Shown: piece by piece, positions 11,049-23,676 of the stretch
Layout: each line of letters begins with the position of its first letter
How positions within the stretch are numbered: position 1 is the first letter of the stretch
Origin: Psilocybe azurescens
Lineage: Eukaryota > Basidiomycota > Agaricomycetes > Agaricales > Agrocybaceae
Reading direction: 5' to 3'
Length of the DNA: 64,000 nt
Assembly: GCA_023853785.1 (NCBI GenBank)
Contig: JAJIRX010000590.1
Span: 1-64,000, forward strand
Made by a program: the position numbers and the translations under genes
The notes under the pieces: generated by a model
What the model was told of the DNA's origin: nothing
The model's input: only the letters and a program-made list of their open reading frames with translations
Databases searched by the model: none

Positions 11049-11533
11049 TTACCATCGTCAGTCAGGTCTTCCCTTCTGTGATTTTACATTCCCTTTCAAC
11101 CTAGCACTGGCCACGGGACCTTTTCAATTACAAGCGCGTAGAATGCCGTCTCGCCTATTTTCTTGCTCTTCACACTTTTCTAAGAGTACGAGCTTTAATG
11201 TTTCTCGGCTCATACTTACGCGACAAACCAAATAATTACCATAGCCTCTTTTCTTGCTTCACCACACTACACCCACCCATGGGAGCCTTTATTCGATGTA
11301 GCTCTTGATGCGTAATGTAATATATGGATCAGTATACACCCATTCATTCTTGGATGTGCATTTATACAGCTTATTTAATGAGTTGCGAAGAAGGACTAGT
11401 ACATAGAGCCCGCTACTACTACCCAAAAAAGGCATAGACTTTCCACAATAGGCCTATTTCTCAAATTGAACGGATCTGAGGTCCAGGGATGTCGGGACTT
11501 GAACGACCCTCGTTCTGTGAAAGGACATTGGAA
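11049..11533. other. Convergent 3' spacer between zinc-finger and DUF6534 genes
   Basis: No gene seen. The two flanking genes converge here, so this should hold both 3' UTRs. Confidence 0.5.
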
Positions 11534-13394
11534 TCATGTCCTTTTACGGCGGAGGTCTTCCCGCGCGTTCAGGCTATATTTGATAGTGAAGTGTAAGTAT
11601 ATGCAGCATTACAGATTATGAATACGGAATAAAATAATATCTGACCTCGCCAATATTGAGTTAGCATACACTGTGATAAGTACGATTAGCCACTGTGAAC
11701 ATGGTGCAACTACTGGAGCAGTAGACTGATAACGATACTGACGCTTTCCAATCACGAAGTGGAGTCCTAGAAAAATAAGGCTGTCGTCAAGGAGAATCCA
11801 CTGGTGCAGGTCAATATACGGCTAGCTATTTGTAGGCTAGATGAGAGAGCTTACGCAAATCATGGAGGCTACCGTGGCCATGCTTGCAGAAATTCCTTTA
11901 TACAAACGAAACCTGCAAAGTGAGAGAGAACCGGCTAACCTTGTCAAGGAACCGATCTCAAATGTATAGAGAATCAATGAGTCAATGTGACATTGAGACT
12001 GATTTATGTGATGATGATGATCAGTTGCGAGTGATTGTGACGTGAAGATGTACTTTGGTAGTTTAGACCTGCTCCCTTGCAGTAGGAAGAACAGCAATAC
12101 AGTGATAAGAACATCTGCTCCGGAGGAAAATCCGAGTCCCAAGGAGAAAAGCCACTGTCGAATAAATAAACAGATCAAAAGCGAACGCGAGGCTCGCGAG
12201 ATGAGCACTCACTCGAAAGTCTTTCCGAAAAAGAACGTAGCTTTTGAGGCGGATCCTAATCAGCGATTAATAAGAGAACGGAGAGAACTGTATAAGGTGA
12301 CGGACATCTCTCCGCCTGACACTATGATTCAAGTTATGAGATGAGTAAATCTCAAAAGGTGAGAGCGTAGCAAATCGGCATACCCAATGCAAAAGCTGTA
12401 TGCGATATCAGAGAGACAAATAAGTAAAGATCCATAAGTAAAATGAGGCGCAACATGAACCAATGAACTCTCACGGACCCAGGCGTCCTAGTGCTAGCAC
12501 AAGCTGAAGATGAATTAAAACGATGATGTGATGTCCGCGATGAACGGTATGATGGGATCGAACATACCACTGGGAAAGTAAGATACCTGTTTTTTCGGCT
12601 CACTGAGTATGAGAACTCAGTATATTGGGTCGTAGGCTGCGGGGTACTCGAATGAAAGACTCACAGAGCCAGATACGATACGCAAAGAAACTGAAAACGA
12701 GAATTCAGTGTATTGGTCTGAAATGTAAATCTACTTCAACAACGACGCACCAGTGCGAGAGAAATGTAAGGCTAGCCTACGTCATAGACGAGAATATTAT
12801 CAGCAAGCTATGCGAGAAGACCAAGAACTCAACTGTTAGTACAACACTGAGCTAGACAGTCGTATGGGTCAGTACAAGATTATTAGACATGGACCTGTGT
12901 CACTGCAATATTGCTGTAATTTCCGTGGTCATTCGGGTATGATGGGGAAGAATTAAACTCTGGCGCTCACTTAGGAATATAGTCAATGTATTCGGTGTTC
13001 CCATAATGTATTATCGTGTATTGCCACATTGCGGACCAGACAAGTCCCGTATGACCCACATCAAAGAGCCTAAGTATGAATGGTTGGATTAGGTTTATGA
13101 GGGTACTCCGCATTCAACTTACCAGACAACAAGTATCTGCAATGTAGGCAATCGAGTAGTTAGTATTAGCTTCGGGCATCGCTTTTTAATGACGGAGAAG
13201 TCTCACCAATCCTTTGAGGAAATTTGTGTCATTGGGGAACAGCTTAAAGTAAACAATACATTGGCTTGTGATGATCCCCGAGAGACTATGTATAAAATTA
13301 ATCGTATGTCTAATGTACCAACATGAGAAACGTACCAAGAGGCAAACAGCGCTCCTAAGAGGAGAGCACCGTATGTAGTGGGAAGACCGACCAT
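11534..13394 (-). CDS. DUF6534-type integral membrane protein, many small exons
   Basis: Starting at 13394, the frame reads MVGLPTTYGALLLGALFAS, a hallmark start of agaricomycete DUF6534 multi-pass proteins. Spliced exons I can place: 13336-13394, 13207-13285, 13133-13146 (14 nt), 12971-13069 and 12895-12913, all in phase. They give conserved segments such as YFKLFPNDTNFLK, VWLFDVGHTG and YGNTEYIDYIP. Later segments include FFAYRIWLLSRKNRYLTFP, WLFSLGLGFSSGADVLITV and DSLILYTFEIGSLT. The last exon (11534-11573) ends in SLNAREDLRRKRT. The order matches the family end to end. Exons between about 12100 and 12850 are not fully resolved and may contain defects. The function of DUF6534 proteins is unknown; seven-helix topology is usual. 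Confidence 0.8.
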
Positions 13395-14551
13395 CAGAGA
13401 GAACCAGGATGGGTATGTTAGAAAAGGCGGGAAAAGGGTAGCACCTTTATAAAGACTAAATATGAAGCACTCCATCCTGGACATCAGCCCGAGTCGTAAC
13501 ATCAGTTAACTCCTTTGCCAAGGAAATCATACGGTAGAGCGAAGCCTGTGAAAGCATTCTATTCTTTCTTGAAGCCACTGACAGATGGTGCCTAATGTGA
13601 TGGATCCATTGAGATATACTCCATTTCGCGACATATCTGCTTCTTTCAATAAAGCACAACGAAGGGTAGACTGCATTCCAAGGCACTCGGTTACTCCTCA
13701 CAAAGACTGAGCGCTTGTTTTGAGCTCTGTACAGGTCACCGTTCTTCGCAGACTTGCTCTGATCCTTCGGATGTCTTGATAATTATCTGTCACTGTGTCA
13801 GTTGATCAAAGTAGCGCAAAGAAGCATAGGACTCATTCAATTCTGGGGTAGATGTTGGCAACTTCTGTCTTGAATCTTCATCTGTCCCTTGGTTGGAGTA
13901 AAAAGGCCAATTTAGATCTGGGCGTTGATTTCAATGCAGTCTTAGTACGACATCCACCTTTGCAGGTCAGATGAATCCATATGCAGCAGAGAAAATGGAT
14001 GGGTTAGCGCGATGATCACCTTTCCACTACCTCGGCTCAAATACAGTTGTAGCTGGAGGCTTCGGTACGTGGACTTGTATAGTTTCTTGACCAAGTGATC
14101 AGAGTATCAGAAAGATCAAGTTAATGAAAGGACTTACACGTACTTTTGAACCAGTCCGGCGTTGAAACAGAGTGAAAATGCATTTTAGATACAGATTTTC
14201 TCTTAAGTCCGTGCATTACTCAATCTGACAGAATTCAAGGAAGCAGTTCGCAGTATCCTCAGCCGAGGTTTCGATAATGCCAACCTCCCAGGTAATTGAT
14301 GTGATCGCCCTGATGCATTTTATGCCTTCAAATTTGACGAGAAGGTACCCTAGAGCACCTGTCGCATATACGAGGATAACCATTTCAACTAAGGCCCAGC
14401 GGAATGTGAATTGAACACAATGTTAATGGAGGTGGTGTCTTATAGCAAGACTGACCCAAACTCGACACGTCGCGTCTCCGAAAGTTCCCACGATTCAGTA
14501 CTGCAACTCATCACATCCTCCATCGCTGGTCGTCGGTAGATTTTATTCGCA
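13395..14551. other. Divergent intergenic region between DUF6534 gene and SEC26
   Basis: It should contain both promoters. The minus strand shows intron-like signals (GTAAGT near 14140) and one short hydrophobic open frame, listed separately. No other feature recognised. Confidence 0.4.
14216..14383 (-). CDS. Possible small ORF or exon, 55 aa, hydrophobic N-terminus
   Basis: The minus-strand frame begins MVILVYATGALGYLLVKFEG, a plausible membrane segment, and ends at a TAA at 14216-14218. I recognise no family. It may be an exon of an unresolved gene, a tiny membrane protein, or chance; it sits inside the presumed promoter region of SEC26. Confidence 0.2.
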   Translation of the reverse strand: MVILVYATGALGYLLVKFEGIKCIRAITSITWEVGIIETSAEDTANCFLEFCQIE

Positions 14552-17500
14552 ATGGCCTCATCGTCCGATTCATCATGCTACACGGTGGTATTCGAGTCTA
14601 GCGTGGAATACCCCTCGGCATCAGAGCTTCGTTCAGGTCTCGAGAAGGGCTCGGACGAAGTCAAAATCGACACGTTGCGGAAGATTATTATATCGACTAT
14701 CAATGGAAACCCTCAAGTGAGCGCTTGTTCATACGCTTAATGCACAATACTCATAGAAGAAATAGCCCACCTTAATGATGCCAGTCATTCAATTTGTTAT
14801 GCCTTCACGGAACAAGCAACTCAAGAAGCTCTTGCACTTCTATTGGGAAGTATGCCCAAAATATGACGAGAACGGGAAGCTGAAGCAGGAGATGATCCTC
14901 GTTGTGTACGTTCGCGTCCAAATTGTCGTTAGTCTTACTTAACAGGTTCTTTTCACTCAGAAATGCCATCCGAAATGATCTGGTACGTCTTCCCTTTGCT
15001 TCAAAGTGCATGAGAGGTGCTAACATTCGCGTAGCAACATCCAAATGAATATATCCGAGGTGCATCCCTCCGCTTCCTCCAGAAGATCGCTAAAGACCAA
15101 GAACTACTGGAGCCTCTGATACCCACCTGCCGATCATGTCTCGAGCACCGTCATTCATACGTCCGCAAGAACGCAGTCTTCGCCCTGTACTCTATCTACC
15201 GCGAATTCGAGCATCTCATACCCGATGCCGCTGAACTCATGTATACCTTCCTCATCGCAGAGAGCGACTCGTCGTGCAAACGCAACGCCTTCGTCTTCCT
15301 CGCCCATTGCGCCATGCCGAAAGCTGTAGAGTATATCTTGAGCATTTATGACTCCATCGGAACTTTGGACGAAGCTCTGCAGATGAGCATCATCGAAGTC
15401 ATTAGGTTGGACTGCAGAAGTGATTCTACCCATCGTGTACGTTTCTGGTCACTTCTCTTAGCTCTCATGTGCTGATTTGCTGCTCAGTCAAGATACATTC
15501 GTTGCATCTCTGAGTTGCTTAATGCCTCCTCCCATGCCGTCAAATACGAAGCTGCGACTACCCTCACGACCCTCACTCAAAATCCTGTAGCAGTTAAAGG
15601 TAGGAAATCTGTCAACTGGTATGACTCCTTCGTTCTAAACGATCGTTTATACAGCCGCCGCGTCTTCTTTTATCTCTCTCGTCATTAAGGAGTCAGACAA
15701 CAACGTTAAACTTATTGTTCTCGATCGGCTGGATAGCCTGCGCTCTAAGCACGGCCATGTTATCGACGGACTGATTATGGATGTCCTGCAAATTCTGTCA
15801 AGGTAAGTCCGATATATCACGTTCTATCTCCTATTCTGATTGCAATCCGTTTTCCTCCAGTGCTGATATGGAAGTTCGCCGCAAAGCGATAAGTATTGTG
15901 TTGAGCATGACTTCGAGTCGAAATGTGGAAGAAGTTGTCCTATTCCTCAAGAAACAGCTACAGAAGACTCAAGAGGCAGATTTCGAAAAGGTTCGGTGTC
16001 CAAGCATAATTTCACGCATCTATCTCTAACATTCTTATTTAGGCTCCAGAATACCGCCAACTGCTCATTCAATCTATCCATGTTACAGCGATCAAATTCT
16101 CGGAAGTCGCTGCTAGCGTTGTTCACGCTCTTATGGAATTCCTAGGCGATTCGAACAACCCTTCCGCTCTCGACGTCGTTGCTTTCGTACGGTAAGCGTC
16201 TTTCTTTTTGTCGATGTATCCTCTAATCGATTCATATAGCGAGGTTGTGGAGAAATTCCCTCATCTTCGATCGACTATCTGCGAGAAACTCATCTCCACA
16301 CTCTCTGAGATCAAGTCTGGCAAAGTCTTCCGTGGCGTGCTTTGGATTCTGGGTGAATATGTCGAATCGGTGCCTGATATTCAAAGCACAATGCGCGAGA
16401 TCCGAAAAGTTATCGGAGAAATTCCAATCCTTGCTTCGGAACAACGCTTACTGGATGAGGCTGGTGGAGATGCTGAGGAAGACTCGGAGAAGGATAAAGA
16501 GAAACCAAAGGCTGAGGGCGGTGGTAGACCTAAGGTCTTGGCTGATGGAACATACGCGACCGAAACTGCGTACACGAGCACGAGTGTGGCTAGACTAGAA
16601 GCTGTGAAAGCAGCCGCCAAACCCCCTTTGAGAAGTGCGTATACTTTGCCGTGGAGTTAGTCTTCGTTTGTACTGATCTTGAGTCGACAGCATTGATCCT
16701 GGGCGGAGACTTCTTTACAGGCGCTGTTTTAGCCACTGCTTTAACAAAGTTGGTCCTTCGTTTTGACAAGGCTTCCAAAGACCAAGTCGCATCTAACATT
16801 CTGCGAGCGGAGGTCTGTCGTTTCTTGCATCTTCATTATTCATTTCTCTTATTCTTGTTCCTCCCTTTTAGTCGATGCTCATTATGACCTCAATCATCCG
16901 AGTTGGTCAATCCAAGTTTGTGACTGTGCAAATCGACGAAGACTCCAACGAACGCATCATGACCTGTATACAAACCTTGAGCGGTTTGGAATCGCAACCT
17001 GCGGTTCAGGAGATGTATCTGGAAGACACGAAGACGGCTTTCACAAAAATGTTGGGCGCTCAGGAGGTTAGATTTTCCTTGATTTCTACTTTCTTGTCCC
17101 CTGCTGACGCTTTTTCAATCAAAGAAACGCGCAGCTGAAAAGAAAGATGCCGAGACTACCAAAGCCGTGGCCATTCAAGTGGATGATTTGCTGTCTTTCC
17201 GTCAGTTCTCGAAGAAGACTGCCGATGATGCTATCGATGTGAGCTCAATCCTCTTCTTGCCGTTGCTGGCTTATGAATGCGTTGGTTTCCTATGCAGTAT
17301 GATGAAGACGTTGGTCGAGCTACAGGATCAGGGGAAGTCCAGGAAGACTTTATGTCCAATCTCAGCCGCATCTCGCAGTTGACAGGTCAGCCATCATTCT
17401 TCAGTTCAATTGTTTACCTCCATTGACACACTGTAATATAGGCTTCTCCGATCCCATTTATGCTGAGGCATATGTTAAGATGCATGGCTTCGATATTCTG

Positions 17501-18418
17501 TTGGGTACGTGGTTACTTGCTGAAAGTCAATCTCAATTTAACAATATGATTCAGATGTCCTTTTGGTCAATCAGACTGCGAACACCTTGCAGAATCTATG
17601 CTTGGACTTTGCTACACTTGGCGATTTGAAGATCGTCGAGCGGCCTGCTGTTTATACTATTGCTCCTCATGGCTTCCAGAGTATCAAAGCTACGATAAAG
17701 GTTTCTTCGACGGAGACTGGAGTTATCTTCGGAAGTATCCTCTGGGAGGGTCCTAATATGTCGGAAGCTTGTGTAATTCTCAACGATATTCACATCGATA
17801 TCATGGACTACATCAAGCCAGCGTACTGTAATGAAGCTCAGGTATGATCTTCCTTCTATCTTTTTCGCATATATTCAGCGAACAACCTTTTGTGTACAGT
17901 TCCGTAGCATGTGGACAGAGTTCGAATGGGAGAATCGCGTTAATGTGAACAACCCAATGTCGTAAGTCATAATTACCAGTTCTTTGTTGAATGTCATTCT
18001 CACACAAATCTGAATGTACAGCGACCCTCGTGAATATTTGAAGCACGTTATGAAAGCCACCAACATGTCTTGCCTCACACCAGAAGGTGCCACGTCAGGA
18101 GAGTGCGACTTCTTGTCAGCGAATATGTACGCACGGAGTCTGTTCGGTAAGCTCACTTCTATTTCCAATTGCATTCTGAACTAACAGAATACATAGGTGA
18201 GGATGCTCTCGCCAATCTCAGTGTCGAACGCACGGAAAATGGTACGATCACTGGTCACGTGCGCATTCGTAGCAAAACCCAGGGTATCGCCCTCTCGCTG
18301 GGTGATAGGATTACGATGGGTGAGTTTGTCCTTTACGTGCTTTTTTTGAGAACCGAACAACTGATTTTTGATATTTTAATAACTAGCTCAAAAAGATAGC
18401 AAGCCCCTATCTGTGTAA
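14552..18418 (+). CDS. SEC26: Coatomer subunit beta (COPI beta-COP), 957 aa, 19 exons
   Basis: Beta-COP is part of the COPI coat that forms Golgi-to-ER and intra-Golgi vesicles. I place exons at 14552-14716, 14766-14905, 14961-14982, 15035-15436, 15488-15599, 15655-15802, 15861-15990, 16043-16191, 16240-16634, 16691-16812, 16872-17066, 17125-17238, 17298-17385, 17442-17504, 17555-17841, 17900-17961, 18022-18146, 18197-18319 and 18387-18418. They total 2874 nt, exactly 958 codons with stop, in one frame. The N-terminus ([20 protein letters not shown]) and the adaptin-like helical solenoid ([39 protein letters not shown]) are typical, as is the C-terminal appendage ([18 protein letters not shown]). 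The length equals the family norm of about 950-970 aa. A charged Glu/Lys linker precedes the appendage half, as in orthologues. Exon 3 is only 22 nt. Confidence 0.96.
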
Positions 18419-19236
18419 ACAGACGGTTTGCATGCGTGCTATCCCTTGCTTTTGTGGATCTTTTCTCTCTCTGTAGAACATTTTTTGTTAATCCGGAATT
18501 AATTATTCTTTGTGCCAGTGTCATTTTGTGAGCTGTGCTACGCATGGGTCTTGTTGGTCAACTACTACAGGTATTGTTCTTGCCCATTCTATTCTCTTTT
18601 CACAGATTCGGCACCATCGGGCCCCGAACCATGCCAATAATATCGCCACCTTCTCACCGGCACCAGTCCGACATCAACAGAATCATGTTTAGTTGGCTTG
18701 AGTCCCTCGATGACTGCGCTTCTCTGGCATTGCGGACTCTCGACTTGCTAGCTAGGTTTGAAGTAATACGACATCCAAGGCGCCGAATGGTACAGGAGAA
18801 TCTGCACCAAATTAAGATCAGTCAGTGCATGTGAAATCCTGAGACTTCCATTCAATCCACTTACATTTAATTCGCTCCTTCTTCATACATATTTTTGCGT
18901 TGTGGTGCGATTTTTGCTACTTACCAGTCAGCATGACCTCCGTGATTCATGATGGCCGCAAGCAATAGGGCCAAGATTTCGTCAGTCTCAACTGTACGCG
19001 AGCGTCTATTTCTGTCTGATAGTTGTGCCGACCTGTACGGGTGCAATAGCTTTGCGCGATTCAACTTCTTGTCCCTAGCTCGGTCACAGTGTTCACTCGC
19101 CTCTGAGAGAATGGCATCGTGGGTTGAAATGTTGAGCACATATAAATGCGCAGCGACTCTATGCTAACATAGGCTTAAATCATCCTATCTACCCTCTTAT
19201 TCAACTAGCTTGCAATTTGACGATCTAATACATAGG
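18419..19236. other. Spacer between SEC26 and the secreted-protein cluster
   Basis: No supported gene. A frame around 18535-18834 is open but has no recognisable motif. A TATAAAT at 19140-19146, about 95 bp before the next start codon, is the likely promoter element of the 19237 locus. Confidence 0.45.
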
Positions 19237-20103
19237 ATGGCTCGTTTCAACAAGCTTTTGGCCTTTCTCGGCGGATTTCTGGTTGCTGTGAATGCCGCTC
19301 CAGCGACCTCCGACAGTAATATTCTAACCCCTGCAGACATCATCAATGCTCTTGGAGTTGGCCTCGTGAAGGACATTAACGCCTTTATCACGGTACAATC
19401 ACATTTTTACGACATTTACTCTTACTTGGACTCATGCGGCCTATTTATTATAGCTCGATTCCTTAACAACTAATATCATCTCGTTAGTCACCAAAATCTA
19501 CATCTCCTCATCATGCAGATCCTGATCTTCTGACCATACGTTTAGAGTCAATTTTGATGGTGAGTTCGTTGTTTATACAATCTGAGTAATATGCCACTTT
19601 TCTGGGCATTGACGACCCCCAAACGATCTCAGTTAAAAATCCTCTTGCAATCGAATTAACCCTGGACAGTGTGAGCGCTGTCGCCGGCCTAAACGGTACC
19701 ACCTTCGCAACTTTCACCCACAAATTCCCAGCTCCAGGTCTTGTGGTCCCCCCTCTGCCACCAAAAATTCTGGGACAATCAACAATGTCATGCTTCCCCA
19801 GGGTGCGGAAGCGTCGCTTGTGATAATTCCGTTCGGTATCCTCGACCTTCCTGATACAAATGCTAATGTTCGGTAAGAGTTGATGCAGTTTGGTTGATAC
19901 GGTCGTGCAGTAGGCGCTCTGCTTACACCTTACTATGCAGGGCGTTCACCATAGATGGATTTTTGGTACACCTATTCCTCTTGACGGTCTTAAACAGACA
20001 GCAGTTCCTACCAAGTAAGCGATTTAAATACCAGTCACAGTTATCTCTAACATCCACCCCTTTCCTTATAATAAATAATAGCTATACCCTTGAACTTGAC
20101 TGA
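19237..20103 (+). pseudogene. Secreted LEA14-like small protein, copy A (two 1-bp deletions)
   Basis: The six-exon layout is the same as the intact copy at 21277: 19237-19392, 19454-19482, 19546-19559, 19633-19872, 19941-20014, 20082-20103. Exon 1 encodes a signal peptide (LLAFLGGFLVAVNAAPA) and the conserved DIINALGVGLVKDINAF. Compared with the intact copy, exon 4 is one base short (240 versus 241 nt, near 19765) and exon 5 is one base short (74 versus 75 nt, near 19960). Together these shift the frame across most of the LEA14-like body, so the gene is broken unless the indels are assembly errors. The C-terminal YTLELD is still present. Confidence 0.82.
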
Positions 20104-21276
20104 GGGGCCTTTTAAAGTCATATCTGTAAAGGGTGTAGTTTGGATGCAGTGATAAAGGGCTAGGCAGTGCGCATTTTGGAAAGGAACAAAGTAAATTTTG
20201 TAGTCATATCCTTGTGACTATCATATGATCCCTACTATTACCAATGTGTATGAAATCGTTACGATCTATAGTCTGGTAGTTTGATAGAAGTGTACGCGAT
20301 TGCAAGCGACGCGTCGCTTCGCGTGGCACAACTTGGTCACGGGATATTCACTTGCTATCATGTGATGCGCAACTTGCCAAGATGCACGACTCCTCCGGTT
20401 ACCTTGTCAAACCCTTTCTTAACTTCAAGCCAACCTTTCTTTTCGGCGACCTCTAATTTTTAGACATCTGGCACGTAAATGGCTCCTTCCTTTGAGATCT
20501 CCCTTGTATACTTGTATATTCCGGCTGCTTAACGCTCAAATGGTTTTGGTTCATTGTTGGGGTCCCTTCATCGTAAACCAAGTTCTTTGCTCGAATCCCG
20601 TACTTTGTTACTGCTCTGCAAGGTAGGCCATCCCAGGACCTTCCTACTCGCTCTTTGTACGTATCAGTTGGTGCTAAGTATTAAGGAGTAAACGAGGCGA
20701 GATGACGTTCGTATCCTGAACAGATCATATCCGAAGCTTAACGAATTAACTTTTTCACCGCGCATCAGGTGTCCAAATATTAGCATCAATGTACTCCGGG
20801 AGCTGGTATTACTATTAGCTGCAGTACTATCTACCGCCTGATCATTATGGGCCACATGGCATTCTACTGGAAACCCACGGTCGCCTACCAGAGTTTCTTT
20901 TTAACATCGACATATGACTTCGAAATGATGCGTCGGTTCCCACAATCTGTTGCTGGCCCGTTACGCTCTGGCCCTTTGAAGCTCACTCAATGCTATTTTT
21001 TGCCTTTTTCGCCTCAACACTAGGAGCATGATAATGTTCAAAGTCTTCTGATTGATGCAGAAGTTCAGAACCGAGTTTAGCGATTCGCGAAAGAAGTATA
21101 CTCTCTCAGCAACTAACACAGTTCTCACTTCCGCATGAGATGGTCATTCGACATTTGACGGATCTTCGGCTGCAGTATGCATATATATTTCTCTGGAACA
21201 CAGGTTTCTGGTTTAGTGTCGCCACTGCTTCTCCGGACTCTTGCATTCACTGGTTGCTCAAATCCCGAAAAATTCG
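20104..21276. other. Spacer between secreted-protein copies A and B
   Basis: I see no gene. A TATATAT at about 21180-21188 lies about 90 bp upstream of the copy B start, equivalent to the TATA box of copy A. Confidence 0.45.
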
Positions 21277-22098
21277 ATGATTGGTTTACGCGTCATTCTT
21301 GCCAGTCTGGTAGCCGCCTCTGCATCGGCTTCTCCTGCTACGCAGGCTGCTGATCTGGGAATAGCAGACATCATTAACGCTCTCGGCGTGGGTCTGGTCA
21401 AAGATATCAACGCATTCGTTACTGTGAGCACTATTACCATTCTTCAATTACGCTACCTATTTAACATCGTTTTAGCTAGAGTCCTTGACGACCAATGTCA
21501 TTTCGTAAGTAGTATAATTCAAGTTATATCTATGCTTGATTTGCTGAGGTTGCCTTTTCCAAAAGAGTCAACTTCGACGGTGAGTCCAAATACATGTGGA
21601 CACATTACAGCAAAGTTAATCGTTAGAATAAGTTAAAAATCCTCTTCCGATTGAGCTCACCCTTGACAGCGTCGACGCGGTCGCCGGTCTCAATGGTACA
21701 ATCTTTGCCACCTTCAGCCACACGTTTGCGAAACCCGGACTCGTGGTCCCACCTCTTGGAACAAAGAACTCTGGTACAATCAACAACGTTCTGCTTCCCC
21801 AAGGCGCAGACGCTTCACTTGCCATTATACCATTCCAGATTTTGGATCTTCCCAATACTAACGCTAATGTCCGGTGAGTGATGAATCACGATAGTACATA
21901 AGTCTGACCTCTGCTATGTAAACTAACATGTGTACCGCTGTGACTAGTGCGGCAACTATTGCTGGTGTCTTGGGCATCCCTATCACACTCACTGGCCTAA
22001 AGCAAACTGCCGTTCCCACTAAGTGAGTCTCTCCTCGATCTCTGTACTGGGTATGCATATGCATATTCTCTTATAGCTATACCCTGGAACTCGACTGA
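21277..22098 (+). CDS. Secreted LEA14-like small protein, copy B, intact, 175 aa
   Basis: Exons 21277-21423, 21476-21504, 21566-21579 (14 nt), 21633-21873, 21948-22022 and 22077-22098 sum to 528 nt, a continuous frame of 175 codons plus stop. Residues 1-24 form a signal peptide ending SASASPATQA. The motif DIINALGVGLVKDINAF follows. The body (VKNPLPIELTLDS, then GLNGTIFATFSHTFAKPGL and PLGTKNSGTINNVLLPQGA) resembles LEA14/WHy-type beta-sandwich domains: an N-P motif and alternating hydrophobics. Role unknown; it should be exported. No transmembrane segment beyond the signal is seen. It is the only undamaged member of four copies here. The ATG is chosen because the signal peptide begins at once and a TATA-like box lies about 90 bp upstream. 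Confidence 0.85.
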
Positions 22099-22804
22099 GC
22101 AATGAAAGCGATATATCAGTCAACGACTTGGTTTTTAAAATCGGCAATGAACGTGATTGGGTTATTTTTGAGGTGTACGAATCTGTCTAATATCACATTC
22201 AAATTTCGAATTCATCGCCTGTTTTCTTTACAAGTCGGTACAGGTCTGTCCAAGACTTTAATCGTCTCAAATTTGAAAATTTCCCAAGTTTCCCCTGCAT
22301 TGACGACGACAGACAGCCGACTCATGAGAATTTGTTCCACCTTTTATTTTTCTATGGTGCACACGCGAAATCCGCATTTTCTACAGTGAAGCATCTGCGC
22401 ACCACGCGCCCCCGACTGCCCTGCTTCTTTCCTAAAATACATACCCCAGTCAGACCACATCAGAGTAATTGCCACACAAGCGCCTTTAACAATGAGCATA
22501 ACACATCAATCGAGCCCGTGCAATACCCATGGTCATCTGACGCATACAATGTGTGCAACTTGTGAACACATCGACATGCAAGGTGTGAGCGGCTCTCGTT
22601 TAATTCCAGATGACCTGTTAAAAATCATGCGAATGTTTACCAGCTTTAGGTGCATGTATTCATCTGTTTATAATAAAGAAATCCGGAGGTATGAACTTTC
22701 AAATGATGGACTGTTTGATATAAATAAATCGCCTGGAATACGATTTCTGTTGTTGTATTTCCCCAACATTATTCGCTCGCTTAATTCTTCAGATACACTC
22801 AGCA
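22099..22804. other. Spacer containing the left edge of the duplicated segment
   Basis: No gene recognised. From about 22240 onward the sequence matches about 29010 onward. TATAAATAAAT at about 22719-22729 is the likely promoter element for copy C. Confidence 0.5.
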
Positions 22805-23360
22805 ATGACACATATTGTCCCTTTTCTGGTCGGTTTCTTTGGGTTATCTGCTCCTCTGCGTGTGTGCTTCTCCCACTGAGACTGAACGTCAGTCTCAGGA
22901 TCTCATTGGAGATGTCATCAGCGCCGTTGGACTGGGACTTGTAACGAAAATCAATGCTTACATCACAGCAAGTCTTCTGTGTGCTATTCTAGGAATGCGA
23001 GAAAGGGACTTACTTCCATATGAATATATCTAGCTCGAGACTTTTCGTGAGTACTTCGCCTTTTGTCTCAACTCTCGTGTTAAACCAATTCTACGAATAG
23101 GGTTGACTTCGGCAGTAAGATACTTGAGGACCAAATTTATTGTTACTCGTATGCTTCAATATCACAGTCAAGAATCCCTCTCCTTTGGAGCTCACTGTTG
23201 AACGAGTTGTAATCAAAGCGGGCGTCAATAGAACAGTTTATGCAAGCTTCGACCATACGTTTGCGATGCCCGCTGTTGTAGGAGGACCGAAGACCGTTAT
23301 TAGCTCTGGTATATACTGCTCGAAAAAGGCGTTGAGGGGTCGCTTGATAATACCTACTAC
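22805..23360 (+). pseudogene. Secreted LEA14-like small protein, copy C, decayed
   Basis: An ATG at 22805 begins a signal-peptide-like sequence, but relative to the duplicate at 29615 there is one extra T near 22852, so the start codon and the conserved DLIGDVISAVGLGLVTKINA are in different frames. Downstream an exon 2 relic (LETF, about 23032), an exon 3 relic (VDFG, about 23102) and an exon 4 start (VKNPSPLELTVERV, about 23169) can be matched to copy B. The C-terminal third (after about 23360) is absent or unrecognisable. The TATA box is retained, so transcription may persist. Confidence 0.75.
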
Positions 23361-23676
23361 GTGAGTATTTCCTCTTTCCCTGAGTGGCCACCGTGTTGAC
23401 CAGCTACGAGTTTATATTATGAACGGGATGGATGGTATATCGTACGGTATGTCGCAGATATTCAAGTCTGAGATAAATTATCCTTCCTGGTACTGTGAGT
23501 TTATAGATGAAAGAGGTATTTTGTGCGGCGCTTTAATGACGACCTCGCTTCAAGACAGAAGAAAAGCGACGGAGTCATCTCAGTATCTGATTGTTAAACG
23601 AGTTGATTTCGTTGACCTAAAGCTATTGCAAGTGCGTGTATAGTACCTTTAAAACAGGCAAGTCCACCGCTAGTGT

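Noticed and set aside
11480..11560. tRNA-like segment: a 9-bp perfect stem with 7-nt loop (11520-11544) beside a T-arm-like GGGACTTGAAC
   Set aside because: No acceptor stem, D-arm or proper anticodon loop can be folded. The stretch is explained by the last exon of the DUF6534 gene, whose stop codon lies at 11534-11536 inside the hairpin.
18535..18834. 99-codon frame downstream of SEC26
   Set aside because: No recognisable domain, no supporting splice pattern, and frames are open by chance at this length in this region.
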